A stretch of DNA of 64,000 nt from Paludibacteraceae bacterium (lineage in GTDB: Bacteria > Bacteroidota > Bacteroidia > Bacteroidales > Paludibacteraceae), in NCBI GenBank assembly GCA_017478225.1, contig JAFVDX010000009.1:210142-274141 (forward strand), written 5' to 3'. The position numbers and the translations under genes were made by a program. This document shows positions 9,137 through 18,255 of the stretch, piece after piece (the stretch's first letter is position 1; the number at the start of each line of letters is the position of its first letter). The notes beneath the pieces were generated by a model. The model did no database searches. It saw nothing but the letters and a program-made list of their open reading frames with translations, and was not told the origin of the DNA.

Positions 9137-9919
9137 CTACGACCCTCTCACCGCCCGTACTATCTGCTTCTCCCCCTCGCTGATTGCGCCGCTGTAACTG
9201 ACCGCACCTTCTTCAGCCGCTTGCATTGCCGATGCCTGCAAAGTAGCAATCCACTCTTCAGAGGCACTGCGCGAACATTCAATAGCCTGCCGCTGCGGGT
9301 AGTCAAGCAGGAAAAGATTGCCCAAGGCGGTGAAGGTCAGACCTTCAACTTGCAGTTCACGGCCCAAACGGAACAAATCGGGGTTAAGCCTACGCAGCAT
9401 CGCACGGCGTGGGTTGTCGTGGATATAGGCAATCATAGCATCCAACTGCCCCTTGCGTGATAAGGTACGGATGAAAGGAGCGGAGAAAAGCGGCTGTTTG
9501 AAGTTATTGAGCAGCGGCTGTCGATATATCTCGGCAGATGGCATCTGCCGATTTATATCAACGGCTTTGTTTAGCTCAATGCCGACTGTTGCTTTAGCCG
9601 CTGCCATTTGTTTCCAGCCTTGCCGCATGCCGCGCGCAATCTCTTTCACGGGAATGCCGCAGTCTTCCGTAATCCATATCAGCACATGGATATGGTCGGG
9701 CATCAATTGTTTGGCAAGCAGCCGACAATAGGGGCGACGATTCGTCAGCGCATTCAAATCTTCAGAAATAGCCTTCCCTAATGCATTATGTATCATTCGC
9801 GCCTCACCATTTGTCATCTGCAATTCTCCAAATATCGGCTCACGATCATGGATAACAAAAGTGAGGTGATAAATCCCCTCTCCCTTGAAAATTTCTTTAT
9901 GCCGCTTCCATGTGAACAT
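9137..9919 (-). CDS. REP-associated tyrosine transposase (RAYT, Y1_Tnp/HUH family)
   Basis: A 260-residue relative of IS200/IS605 TnpA. The HUH motif reads HIHVL in the sequence LAKQLMPDHIHVLIW. The pattern YHLTFVIHDREPIFGEL near the N-terminus, IAYIHDNPRRA and the later RNPDLF-like segment are typical of RAYT proteins, which are usually single-copy and associated with REP palindromes rather than bounded by IS ends. The catalytic Tyr is probably the one in IAYIHDNP. The gene is visibly more G+C rich than its neighbours, suggesting transfer. A 43-nt near-perfect hairpin sits inside the coding sequence at 9520-9562. Confidence 0.85.
   Translation of the reverse strand: MFTWKRHKEIFKGEGIYHLTFVIHDREPIFGELQMTNGEARMIHNALGKAISEDLNALTNRRPYCRLLAKQLMPDHIHVLIWITEDCGIPVKEIARGMRQGWKQMAAAKATVGIELNKAVDINRQMPSAEIYRQPLLNNFKQPLFSAPFIRTLSRKGQLDAMIAYIHDNPRRAMLRRLNPDLFRLGRELQVEGLTFTALGNLFLLDYPQRQAIECSRSASEEWIATLQASAMQAAEEGAVSYSGAISEGEKQIVRAVRGS
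9520..9562. repeat. Long hairpin inside the RAYT gene
   Basis: Arms 9520-9540 and 9542-9562 pair at 18 of 21 positions around a single-base centre at 9541. The inner 10 bp on each side (TCGGCAGATG / CATCTGCCGA) are perfect. It stays in frame with the transposase. Confidence 0.8.
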
Positions 9920-10282
9920 CTTGATTCTGTTTTTTATTTATCGCCGCTCTACTCCATGCTTTTGGCGTTTGTCTTTAGTCCTTGCTGTTTAATTTCTTTA
10001 GCTTTCTGTTAAAAGGAATAAGTCCTAACTCCTTGACAGAATCACTTTCCGCACAGCCGATTATTTCAAATTGCCATGGACAATTATTTATATGTTATTG
10101 CGTTGCGCAACGCTTTGCGCGGTTATGTCATTTTTTTCGATTTAGCGTCTCAGAGAGGGACGTTTATTATATTAGTTGCTTATTAGTCCTATCGTTGAAC
10201 AATTTTGCTTGTAAAATTATTGCTTTTTCTGACATATACAAGGATTGTGCATGTCTTCACGGCATGAAATGTCGAAAAACTA
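9920..10282. other. Gene-free stretch with a REP-like palindrome at 10100-10120
   Basis: No convincing gene is seen between the RAYT start and the kinase operon promoter. The only structured element is GCGTTGCGCAACGC (10100-10113), a 14-bp perfect palindrome. It overlaps a second possible hairpin, GCGCAA-CGCT-TTGCGC (10105-10120). It lies 180 bp upstream of the RAYT gene and could be a REP-like element. Confidence 0.4.
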
Positions 10283-10314
10283 TTTGTCTATGTAAATAAT
10301 AATATGTAATTTTG
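10283..10314 (+). promoter_or_regulatory. Promoter for the kinase / AAA+ / FHA / PP2C operon
   Basis: TTTG at 10283-10286 and TAATTTTG at 10307-10314 are separated by exactly 20 bp. Transcription should begin near 10320, giving a leader of ~75 nt before the ATG at 10397. No comparable promoter is obvious inside the operon, so the five genes are probably co-transcribed. Confidence 0.75.
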
Positions 10315-10396
10315 ACCGCCATTTTTAACAAAAACAGAATTGTTAAAACCATGAGTAACACATTCTGCATAGTAAACAACTTTCTATTTTTACGCT

Positions 10397-11323
10397 ATGG
10401 AAAATTATCAAAGTCAGCACCAGCAGCAACAGTCTGAGCAATATCGTCAGATAAGACAAAGTCAACAAGTAGGAGGCAAAAAATGCTTTCATTGTGGTGC
10501 GTCCATCACTCTTACGGCCGAGATATGTCCTGTTTGTGGCAGGCCGACCAACCCCAATATTTGTACTTTTTGTGGTTCTCCGATGGATCCCGAAGACAAA
10601 TTTTGCGGTGAGTGTGGCAATTCCAGAGATGGTATTGTTTGCCCCGATTGTGGAACTTTGAATTTCCGTTCGTTTTGTAGGAAATGTAACCACCCGCTCG
10701 ACTATATGGCTAAGCAGGCTATTCAAGAAGCACAAAATGACCCTGTTTATAAGCGTATGTGCGAATTGCAGCAGCAGATGGTGCAACTGGAAAAACAGAT
10801 TCTTGATAGTGCAGAATTGCTTGACTCGGAGGAAGCAGAAGAGCAAGTACAAGAATTGAGCGAACAAGATAAGGCTCTTGTTGATGAATATGAGCAGTTG
10901 CTCAATATGCTGCAAGGGAATACTATAGAGGCTAAGACAGAGACACCAAAGCAGCAAGTGGTTGCAGAACCCAAGAAAAAGGTGAAACTTAATGTCAACC
11001 TTGACCAGATGCGTCAGATTACCGAGGCATACAAAGAATGTACGAAGCAGATGAACGAAATGATGCAAGACCTCGCCCCTGACCCGGGTATGACTCCGCA
11101 AATGCAACGCAATTATTATAGTGCAAGGAAATTGCCTATAGTTACTGTTACCCGCACAAAAGAGATAATACAGAAGCCTATAGAATGGATATGTAACTAT
11201 TGCGGTTGTCATCATAGTCAGCCCTCGGAGTGTTGCGAACCGCAACTCGGTGGCACTTGGGTGTACGAAAATATTGAGGTGGAACGCATGATAACCTCTA
11301 AGCGTTGGGAATATGAAGAATAA
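10397..11323 (+). CDS. Multi-zinc-ribbon protein with coiled coil (first gene of kinase operon)
   Basis: A 308-residue soluble protein with a Gln-rich start (residues 5-25). Six CxxC knuckles follow in residues ~30-105: CFHC, CPVC, CTFC, CGEC, CPDC and CRKC, i.e. about three zinc ribbons of the double-zinc-ribbon type. Residues ~110-230 are charged and helical with coiled-coil character (LQQQMVQLEKQILDSAELLD). The C-terminal ~50 residues carry another cysteine cluster (CNYCGCHHSQPSECC). Such zinc-ribbon arrays usually act as protein or nucleic-acid adaptors. It lies 17 bp before the kinase gene and is likely a scaffold or substrate of the system; no enzymatic motif is visible. Confidence 0.8.
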   Translation: MENYQSQHQQQQSEQYRQIRQSQQVGGKKCFHCGASITLTAEICPVCGRPTNPNICTFCGSPMDPEDKFCGECGNSRDGIVCPDCGTLNFRSFCRKCNHPLDYMAKQAIQEAQNDPVYKRMCELQQQMVQLEKQILDSAELLDSEEAEEQVQELSEQDKALVDEYEQLLNMLQGNTIEAKTETPKQQVVAEPKKKVKLNVNLDQMRQITEAYKECTKQMNEMMQDLAPDPGMTPQMQRNYYSARKLPIVTVTRTKEIIQKPIEWICNYCGCHHSQPSECCEPQLGGTWVYENIEVERMITSKRWEYEE

Positions 11324-11340
11324 TACTAAAACAAAATATT

Positions 11341-14300
11341 ATGTCAGACAATACGATTCGACCTACAAACCTTAATAACAACGATGCGGACAAAACTATC
11401 CGTCCGCAGTCGCCGGTTTCAGATGCAGATAAGACTGTTCGCCCACAGATGCCTGTAGGCGGTGGTGCAGATAAGACTGTTCGCCCACAGATGCCCGTAG
11501 GCGGCGGTGCAGATAAGACCGTTCGCCCGCAAATGCCTCTTGGTGGTATGAGCGACAAAACACAAAGAGTTCAACAAAAAGAAATACAGCAGATGAATGC
11601 TGCCAATGAGAAAGAGTATGTTATTGACGGCAAAAAATATAAGTTCGTCAAGTTCTTATCTCAAGGCACCGGTGAAGGCGATATTATGCTCGTAGAATTA
11701 GGTGGCAATAAGTATGTGCTTAAACTATACTATGTTGGGCTTGAATTGCCAAACGCTAACATATTGAAAGAAGTCAAGAAAACCGATGGAAAAGTAGGAT
11801 TAGTAGGCTTGCTCAGTTATGGAAAATGGAAGAATCCTCATTCTGCCGAAGAGCGTTGCTATGAGTTGATGCAATATTGTGAAGGTGGAAGTTTGGCAGA
11901 ATATCAGGTCAAGGGAGATGAAAATAAATTCAAGAAATTAGCAGTTATGATGGCAATGTGTATCAATGCATGTCATGAACATGGTTTTTTGCATTGTGAT
12001 ATCAAGCCTGCGAATTTTATGTTTGTTGACAAGGCTCAAACTCGTTTGGCACTTTGCGATTTTGGAATTTCAATAGTATGCGACAACAAGGGCAGTGCTA
12101 AAAACATGTCAGATGCCCGAACAAGAATATATGCTGCACCTGAATTTTATTTTTCCGTGCCTGGTGCTGACGGCAGAGAGATATATAAAAGTAGCGATTT
12201 TTATTCTCTTGGTATGTCATTGCTTTGTTTGTGGATGGGTGAGAGTGCATTTAAGCAACAAGAGGCAGAGTTGATGAAACTAAAGATTAGCGGCAAGTTG
12301 CCTTATCCGCCCGAACTGAGCGATCATACATTATGTCTTTTGCGAGCACTTACTACTGTGGATGCTGCTTCCCGACCTGAATTCAAACAAATAGTGGAGT
12401 GGGCAAAAGGTCAAAATCCGTTTGAACAATTTTCTGAGAAGAAAAAAGATATCCGTTCTAACTTCAATATTGTGTTTAATGCAGGTAAAGACCAAGTGGC
12501 TCATTCACCTGAAGAGTTAGCGGAGTTTATGTACAAAGACCAAACTCTGGCGCAAAAATACCTCTACAGCGGTAAAATCAGTAAGTGGCTGATTGATAAT
12601 CTTCATCCTGAGTTGGAGATAGAGATGGAGGAGATTGTTGAGCAGAAATATCAGCATGACAAGCAAGCCGGTGTTTATGCTGCATGTTATGTTCTTGACC
12701 CTGCCATGCCATATTATGATCTGAATGGAAATCCATGTACAACAGAGAAAGAGATAGCATCGGCTATTGCTCATAATAGGAAAGCATATCAAGAGGCTCT
12801 CAAAAACAATGGTAATCTGTTGTATATTTTCCTTAAGTCGCAAGGGTTAGCACAACTCGCAAGCAAAGTGTGCAACAAACTCAATGACCCTAAGGCCAAA
12901 GACGAAGACCGACGCGAAGCCATTTCTCAACTAATTTTCACCCTTGATCCATCACAACCATTTATTTATGAGTCTCTGAAATATGATAGTAATAATGATG
13001 AGATAATCACTCCTATCGAATGTAACACGATAACAGAAGTTGTGGATGCTGTTCGCGAATATACTTCGTCTAATGATACTTGGGAAGATTTCACCAAACC
13101 CTCGTTCTTGCTATGGGTTGGGCATCGCGACAAAAGTGTTGTAGCCCGAATACAGCAAATGTTAAGTGGTTATAGTCCTGACGATTCTGCTTATACCTAT
13201 GGAGTTATTTATGGCTTACACCGCGGTATGAATTTCGACTTGGAGTGGAATCAAGACCAATTGTACACCTATCAACATCTCGCACAATATATGAATATGA
13301 TGATTGATAGCAGAGTAAATCCAGATAAATATAGTGAAGACGATAAAGAATCGCTTGACAATTTCTATGACTATTTAAGTGACATGAAAGGTTCAAGGCT
13401 CTATTTCTACTTAAAGTCAAAAGGTACATACGATAAATGGATTGATTGGATAAACTATTGTTACGATACCGATTCCAAAGATAACAAAAAGAAAGCAGCA
13501 CCTTATAATATGTGGATCGCTACTTACAAGTGTATCAAAGGAATGGGTATAGACCCTGTTTATTACACTGCGTCGGGTAAGCAACTCACTAAGCCTACTG
13601 ATGCGAAGCGTTTGTCGAAAAAAGAGATTCATTTTGAGGCTTCCTCTGATCGTGGTTTGCAAGACTGGCTCACTGTATTCTATCAAGAAGACCCCGCACT
13701 TGATTTGTCAAAGAAATTCACCTTTGAAAAGAAGACGGTGCAATATGTAGAATATTTGGAATCACTTGGAGCGCAATATGACGAAATCAAAAGACACAAG
13801 CAGGCGTCCAAAATGGTAAAAGGTGCCATGTCTAAGGTTAAAAGAAAATATCGCGGTGCAGTTACAATACGCGTTCTTTTGGCATTGTTGTGTTTTGTTC
13901 CTTTGCTTGTACTTATCGCCACTCTGTGTGTGGTAGGTCTCCCATTCGAAGGGAATCCGCTTGAAGGACATTTCTGGGACTTTACATGGGTTGCTGCCGT
14001 TGTGCTGTTTATTCCAATTTGTTTTTTGACAGGGCTTGGTGGTAAACTTATAGGAGAAGGCATCATTTCCGCTATCATAGGAGCAATACTATATTGGATA
14101 TTTTGGTTGTTGCTCAAGTTCCTTATACCTGTCGCACCATACGCTATTGCATTACTTCTGCTGCTCTTTGGAGTGATGATACTTGTTAAGTGCTACATCA
14201 AACTCCCGCTTAATCGTAAGTTGATGAAACAACTTACTGACGATTCGAGTTTTGAACAGATGGAGTTGGAGCCTTTGCATTATGCTTATCGTACTGATGG

Positions 14301-14901
14301 CTCGCAACCATTCGAGTCGTCGGTGGCAGATGATATCGAGGCATACGGAATTTATTTGGGTCAGGCTCTTAAGAAATTGTTATTGTATTCCATACCAACT
14401 ATGTTACTCACTGCCGGTTTGTTCTATTTGATGGCATTTCTCACGCCTCAGATTGTAGCCAAACAGACATCTGCTAACGAGCGTGCGTCTTATATGGTGG
14501 GTACTTGGACAGGCTCGTTCGACGGGAAAAAATCAACAATAGATATCAAAGAAGCGTCAGCAGAGAAAGTGGTAGCAATTGTACATGTTAAATTCTCAAC
14601 TATGTCAAACGAGAAAGTGATTGGCACAATCAATATGCGCAAGAATACCATGGAGTTGAAAGATCAGGTTAAAAATAATGTTTTAGACGGTTCTTATTCC
14701 TGCAAGTTCTCTGATAGTTCGTTATCCAAAATGACCGGCACTTATTATAATTCCAAATCAGGTAAACGACTGAATTTCGAGTATGAGAGACCACTTTCCA
14801 AAAAGGAACTCGAATTAGGGCAGCAAACATTAGATAAGTCGCCTTGGCAGATATGGATAGATATTTTCCAGAAGAAGTTTAATATAAAGAAAGCAGCATA
14901 A
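11341..14901 (+). CDS. Membrane-anchored Ser/Thr protein kinase with N-terminal [N/K]T[I/V]RP repeats
   Basis: A 1186-residue kinase. Residues 1-75 are disordered and carry T5, T19, T32, T46 and T60 in the motif [N/K]T[I/V]RP, plus a degenerate DKTQRV at T74. The kinase domain spans ~100-355: ATP Lys in YVLKLY (K128), catalytic loop HCDIKPANF (D220, N225; HCD is a common bacterial variant of HRD), DFG at 240-242 and APE at 266-268. Residues ~387-830 contain about five divergent ~90-residue helical repeats (YLYSGKISKWL ... LDPAMPYY; LLYIFLKSQ ... LDPSQPFIY). Residues ~840-1040 hold four or five membrane helices, and ~1045-1155 a beta-rich lipocalin-like tail. The kinase is probably active and inserted in the inner membrane; its substrates are inferred to be operon partners. 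Confidence 0.9.
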   Translation: MSDNTIRPTNLNNNDADKTIRPQSPVSDADKTVRPQMPVGGGADKTVRPQMPVGGGADKTVRPQMPLGGMSDKTQRVQQKEIQQMNAANEKEYVIDGKKYKFVKFLSQGTGEGDIMLVELGGNKYVLKLYYVGLELPNANILKEVKKTDGKVGLVGLLSYGKWKNPHSAEERCYELMQYCEGGSLAEYQVKGDENKFKKLAVMMAMCINACHEHGFLHCDIKPANFMFVDKAQTRLALCDFGISIVCDNKGSAKNMSDARTRIYAAPEFYFSVPGADGREIYKSSDFYSLGMSLLCLWMGESAFKQQEAELMKLKISGKLPYPPELSDHTLCLLRALTTVDAASRPEFKQIVEWAKGQNPFEQFSEKKKDIRSNFNIVFNAGKDQVAHSPEELAEFMYKDQTLAQKYLYSGKISKWLIDNLHPELEIEMEEIVEQKYQHDKQAGVYAACYVLDPAMPYYDLNGNPCTTEKEIASAIAHNRKAYQEALKNNGNLLYIFLKSQGLAQLASKVCNKLNDPKAKDEDRREAISQLIFTLDPSQPFIYESLKYDSNNDEIITPIECNTITEVVDAVREYTSSNDTWEDFTKPSFLLWVGHRDKSVVARIQQMLSGYSPDDSAYTYGVIYGLHRGMNFDLEWNQDQLYTYQHLAQYMNMMIDSRVNPDKYSEDDKESLDNFYDYLSDMKGSRLYFYLKSKGTYDKWIDWINYCYDTDSKDNKKKAAPYNMWIATYKCIKGMGIDPVYYTASGKQLTKPTDAKRLSKKEIHFEASSDRGLQDWLTVFYQEDPALDLSKKFTFEKKTVQYVEYLESLGAQYDEIKRHKQASKMVKGAMSKVKRKYRGAVTIRVLLALLCFVPLLVLIATLCVVGLPFEGNPLEGHFWDFTWVAAVVLFIPICFLTGLGGKLIGEGIISAIIGAILYWIFWLLLKFLIPVAPYAIALLLLLFGVMILVKCYIKLPLNRKLMKQLTDDSSFEQMELEPLHYAYRTDGSQPFESSVADDIEAYGIYLGQALKKLLLYSIPTMLLTAGLFYLMAFLTPQIVAKQTSANERASYMVGTWTGSFDGKKSTIDIKEASAEKVVAIVHVKFSTMSNEKVIGTINMRKNTMELKDQVKNNVLDGSYSCKFSDSSLSKMTGTYYNSKSGKRLNFEYERPLSKKELELGQQTLDKSPWQIWIDIFQKKFNIKKAA
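11425..11547 (+). repeat. Three tandem 42-bp coding repeats in the kinase N-terminus
   Basis: Units at 11425-11466 and 11467-11508 are nearly identical; a third unit at 11509-11547 is one codon shorter. Each encodes ADKTVRPQMP followed by VGGG or LGG. Near-identity at DNA level indicates recent expansion. Confidence 0.9.
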
Positions 14902-14903
14902 CT

Positions 14904-17900
14904 ATGAGATGTACTAATTGTCAGAAAGACAACCGAGAAGAAGCCAATTTTTGCAAATGGTGCGGCAATAAACTTGTAGATAAGGCACAGAAGCAATTGC
15001 AGGAGTTGGTTGGTATGGCTGATGTAAAACAGCAACTGAGGGATATAATCTCAACTCACGATGCTTTAGAGCGTAGGTCCAAGATGAGTGGTATAAAACT
15101 CACGCAACCTCTTAACACACTTATATTGGGTGATGCGGGAATGGGTAAGAGCGCGTTGTTGGGCGTTATGCAGTCGTTGTTTTATGAAAATAAAATAATA
15201 ACCAAAGCCGCACCGAAAGTAGTGGATGCGTCCGAATTCCAGAATTTTGTAAATGACTTTGATAATAATATCATGGCGGCTCGTGATGGCATTTTGTGTA
15301 TTGAAAATGTACAGAAACTTTTGCCTGATGGCGAAGTGAGGCAAGTGACCGACCTTGATATATTATTCACAGGAATGGACAAGTGGGGCGGAAATCCAAT
15401 AGTGATACTGACAGGTACAGAAAGCGGATTAGGCAGTTTCGTGAAAAACAATCAAGGTATAGCATCTCAGTTCCAATATGAATTTCATTTGAAGCCATAT
15501 ACTGCCGCTGAGTTGCTTGACTTAACAGAATTGCTGCTTAAAAAGTTGTATGCCCTTAAATTAGATACTGCCGCCAAAGAAAAATTGGGTAGGGTATATA
15601 AGCAGTATTTTCGTGACAACCCAGGAGAGGCTATATCTGCCAATATCGCTCAGAAGAAAGCGCGCGAGATTATGGATGCTGTCCTGCGCCGTGACGCGCG
15701 GGCGGATATGGCTTTAGAACAAGACATCTTGGGCAAAGAATATGTGAGGAAAACGACAGAAGAAGTGATGGCTGAATTTGATAAGTATGTAGGAGTGGAT
15801 AGTATCAAAGAGGCAGTACAGAAAATTATCAATAAATTGTCGATGGATGCCGAACGCGAAGGAGTTAATGCCAAGCGTGAGATAAAAGATCATTTCTTGT
15901 TTTTGGGCAATCCCGGAACAGGTAAGACTACTATCGCCCGTTTGTTTGCCGATGTGCTGAATTCTATAGATGTGCTTCCGGTTGGGCAATTGGTTGAAGT
16001 GAGCCGTCAGGACCTTGTGGCGCAATATGTAGGTCAAACCGCTCCTAAAGTAACAGAGTGGGTGGACAAAGCAATGGGAGGAATATTGTTTATAGACGAA
16101 GCATATACATTGAAACAGGGTGATAGTGACCAATTCGGACAAGAGGCTATCGATACTCTGCTCAAATTGCTTGAAGACCGTAGAGGCAAATTTGTTGCTA
16201 TCGCGGCAGGATATACCAAAGAAATGGGCGAATTCCTTGCTACTAATAGCGGTATGGAGTCCAGATTCAATCAAACTATCAATTTCCGTGATTATAATGC
16301 AGAAGAATTAACCGAGATATTCCGTCGGTTTGTTAAGTCTAAAAATATGACTTTGGACGCAGATGCAGAGGCGCAAGTGGGTAATTTCTTCAGAAAGATG
16401 TATTTGTCGCGTAAGCGTACATTCGGTAATGCCCGTGAAGTAAGAAATACTTTCGACAATGCGATGAAAAATCAAGGTAATCGTATTCAAGAGGCAAAAC
16501 TCAATGGCACTTTTACTCCTGATATGCTCAAAGTGCTTACTCGCGAAGATATAGAAGGTGCTGAATCAATGCGCGAGAAGAATTTAGACGAGTTGCTTGA
16601 AGAACTTGATGGCTTCATTGGAATGGACGAGGTGAAGATGAAAGTAAGAGAGATTGCTCAGAAGATCCAAGTTGACAAGCGTATGATGGAAATGGGGCTT
16701 GGAGAGGCAGAAATAACCCCTGTGCATATTGTTCTAACAGGCAATCCCGGAACAGGTAAAACTACAGTTGCCAAAATGCTTGGTAAGATATTCAAGTCAA
16801 TAGGTTTATTACCAACTGACAAGGTCGTGGAAAAACAACGCCGTGACCTAATAAGTACTTATAAGAACGAAACAGCCAAGATAGTTGATAAGGCTTGCGA
16901 CGAGGCTATGGGGGGCATATTGTTTATAGACGAGGCTTATGCTTTGATGCCAATCTCGGCTGGCGGTAGCAAAGACCAAGAGGGAGTGGAGGCTGTTGAG
17001 TCGCTCATGACCCGTATGGTGAGTGATGCAGGTAAATTCGTGGTTATATGTGCAGGTTATAGAAAAGAGATGACCGAGTTTATTGACAATGCTAACCCCG
17101 GATTTCGCAGGCGTTTCTCGCATTATATCCATATTGACGATTATACACCGGCTCAACTGGAGCAGATATTTTTCTCTGTTGCAAAGAAAAAACATAAGAT
17201 TTTCACTGACGAGGCAAAAGACATGCTGCATAAACTGGTGCAGCAGATGGTTGATAAGAAAGACGAAAACTTTGGTAATGCGGGCGAGATGACCAAGTTG
17301 TTCGACCAAGTGAAACTCAGACAATCCAACAGAATCGCTAAATTATCGCAAGACCAACTCAGTAAAGAAGTGTTCGAGACCATTGAGGCAGAAGATATTC
17401 CGTATGAAAAGCCTAAAGAGGTGAATATGACCGAGGTGCTTAGTCAACTCGACGATTTGATAGGACTTGACGGAGTGAAAAACGAAGTTCGTGGTTTGGC
17501 TAATACTATAATGGTAGAACAAAAACGAGCCAAGTTGCTTGGTGGTAATTATAAGATGAATCTTGACCATTATTTGTTTCTTGGTAATCCCGGTACGGGT
17601 AAAACCACAGTGGCTCGTATAATGGCTGATATCTTCTATTCTCTTGGGATGTTGCCTACTAATAATCTCACAGAGGTAACAAGAAAAGATCTTGTTGAGG
17701 GCTATATGGGACAAACGGCAAAGAAGACCGCAAGAGTAGTTAAGAGCGCAATAGGTGGAGTGCTGTTTATTGACGAAGCCTATGCGCTCAGTCAAGGTAG
17801 TCATGACGAGTTCGGACAAGAGGCTATAGATACCCTATTGCCCTTATTGCTCGATTACAAAGGTAAGATGATATGTATTGCAGCAGGATATACACATGAA

Positions 17901-18239
17901 ATGAAACAATGGATTGAAACTAATTCAGGACTTACCTCAAGATTTAATAAAGCAATAACTTTTGACGACTACAACGGCGACCAATTAGCAGATATATTCC
18001 GCATGAAAGCCAAGAAAGACGGAATGACAGTAACACCTGAGGCAGAACAAAAAATGGTAGAATATTTCCAAAACTTATATGCTCATCGTGATTGCCATTT
18101 TGGTAATGCTCGTGAGGTAAATAATTATTATGCTAAGGTTAAGCAAAAACAAGGTGAGCGATTGATGCCCAAACTGCTTGATGATACTGCTACAAGAGAA
18201 GACCTCGTTACTTTTGAGGCAGAAGATATGATGGTATAA
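14904..18239 (+). CDS. Zinc-ribbon protein with four tandem AAA+ modules (CbbX/SpoVK-like)
   Basis: An 1111-residue soluble ATPase. Residues 3-20 form a zinc ribbon (CTNC...CKWC). Four AAA+ modules follow. Module 1 has Walker A GDAGMGKS (76-83), but its Walker B is ILCIEN, lacking the usual DE pair. Modules 2-4 each have Walker A GNPGTGKT (near 335, 613 and 893) and Walker B LFIDEAY, spaced ~280 residues apart. They carry CbbX/SpoVK-family signatures (GRxGxF-like sensor, FGNAREV or FGNAGEM before the lid). Relatives remodel Rubisco or act in sporulation and ESX secretion (EccA). Here the substrate is unknown. It starts 2 bp after the kinase stop, so the two are coupled. Module 1 is probably structural. 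Confidence 0.9.
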   Translation: MRCTNCQKDNREEANFCKWCGNKLVDKAQKQLQELVGMADVKQQLRDIISTHDALERRSKMSGIKLTQPLNTLILGDAGMGKSALLGVMQSLFYENKIITKAAPKVVDASEFQNFVNDFDNNIMAARDGILCIENVQKLLPDGEVRQVTDLDILFTGMDKWGGNPIVILTGTESGLGSFVKNNQGIASQFQYEFHLKPYTAAELLDLTELLLKKLYALKLDTAAKEKLGRVYKQYFRDNPGEAISANIAQKKAREIMDAVLRRDARADMALEQDILGKEYVRKTTEEVMAEFDKYVGVDSIKEAVQKIINKLSMDAEREGVNAKREIKDHFLFLGNPGTGKTTIARLFADVLNSIDVLPVGQLVEVSRQDLVAQYVGQTAPKVTEWVDKAMGGILFIDEAYTLKQGDSDQFGQEAIDTLLKLLEDRRGKFVAIAAGYTKEMGEFLATNSGMESRFNQTINFRDYNAEELTEIFRRFVKSKNMTLDADAEAQVGNFFRKMYLSRKRTFGNAREVRNTFDNAMKNQGNRIQEAKLNGTFTPDMLKVLTREDIEGAESMREKNLDELLEELDGFIGMDEVKMKVREIAQKIQVDKRMMEMGLGEAEITPVHIVLTGNPGTGKTTVAKMLGKIFKSIGLLPTDKVVEKQRRDLISTYKNETAKIVDKACDEAMGGILFIDEAYALMPISAGGSKDQEGVEAVESLMTRMVSDAGKFVVICAGYRKEMTEFIDNANPGFRRRFSHYIHIDDYTPAQLEQIFFSVAKKKHKIFTDEAKDMLHKLVQQMVDKKDENFGNAGEMTKLFDQVKLRQSNRIAKLSQDQLSKEVFETIEAEDIPYEKPKEVNMTEVLSQLDDLIGLDGVKNEVRGLANTIMVEQKRAKLLGGNYKMNLDHYLFLGNPGTGKTTVARIMADIFYSLGMLPTNNLTEVTRKDLVEGYMGQTAKKTARVVKSAIGGVLFIDEAYALSQGSHDEFGQEAIDTLLPLLLDYKGKMICIAAGYTHEMKQWIETNSGLTSRFNKAITFDDYNGDQLADIFRMKAKKDGMTVTPEAEQKMVEYFQNLYAHRDCHFGNAREVNNYYAKVKQKQGERLMPKLLDDTATREDLVTFEAEDMMV

Positions 18240-18255
18240 CAAGAATCTTAAAATT

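Noticed and set aside
9137..9919. Complete IS200/IS605 element
   Set aside because: There is no TnpB gene and no clear element ends; the protein fits the single-copy RAYT type better.
10343..11245. A 300-residue antisense open frame opposite the zinc-ribbon gene
   Set aside because: It mirrors the real gene, has Cys/Leu/Phe-rich low-complexity composition, no family match and no promoter.
15714..16274. A 186-residue antisense frame opposite the AAA+ gene
   Set aside because: The plus strand encodes a clear AAA+ module there; the antisense frame looks like a shadow.
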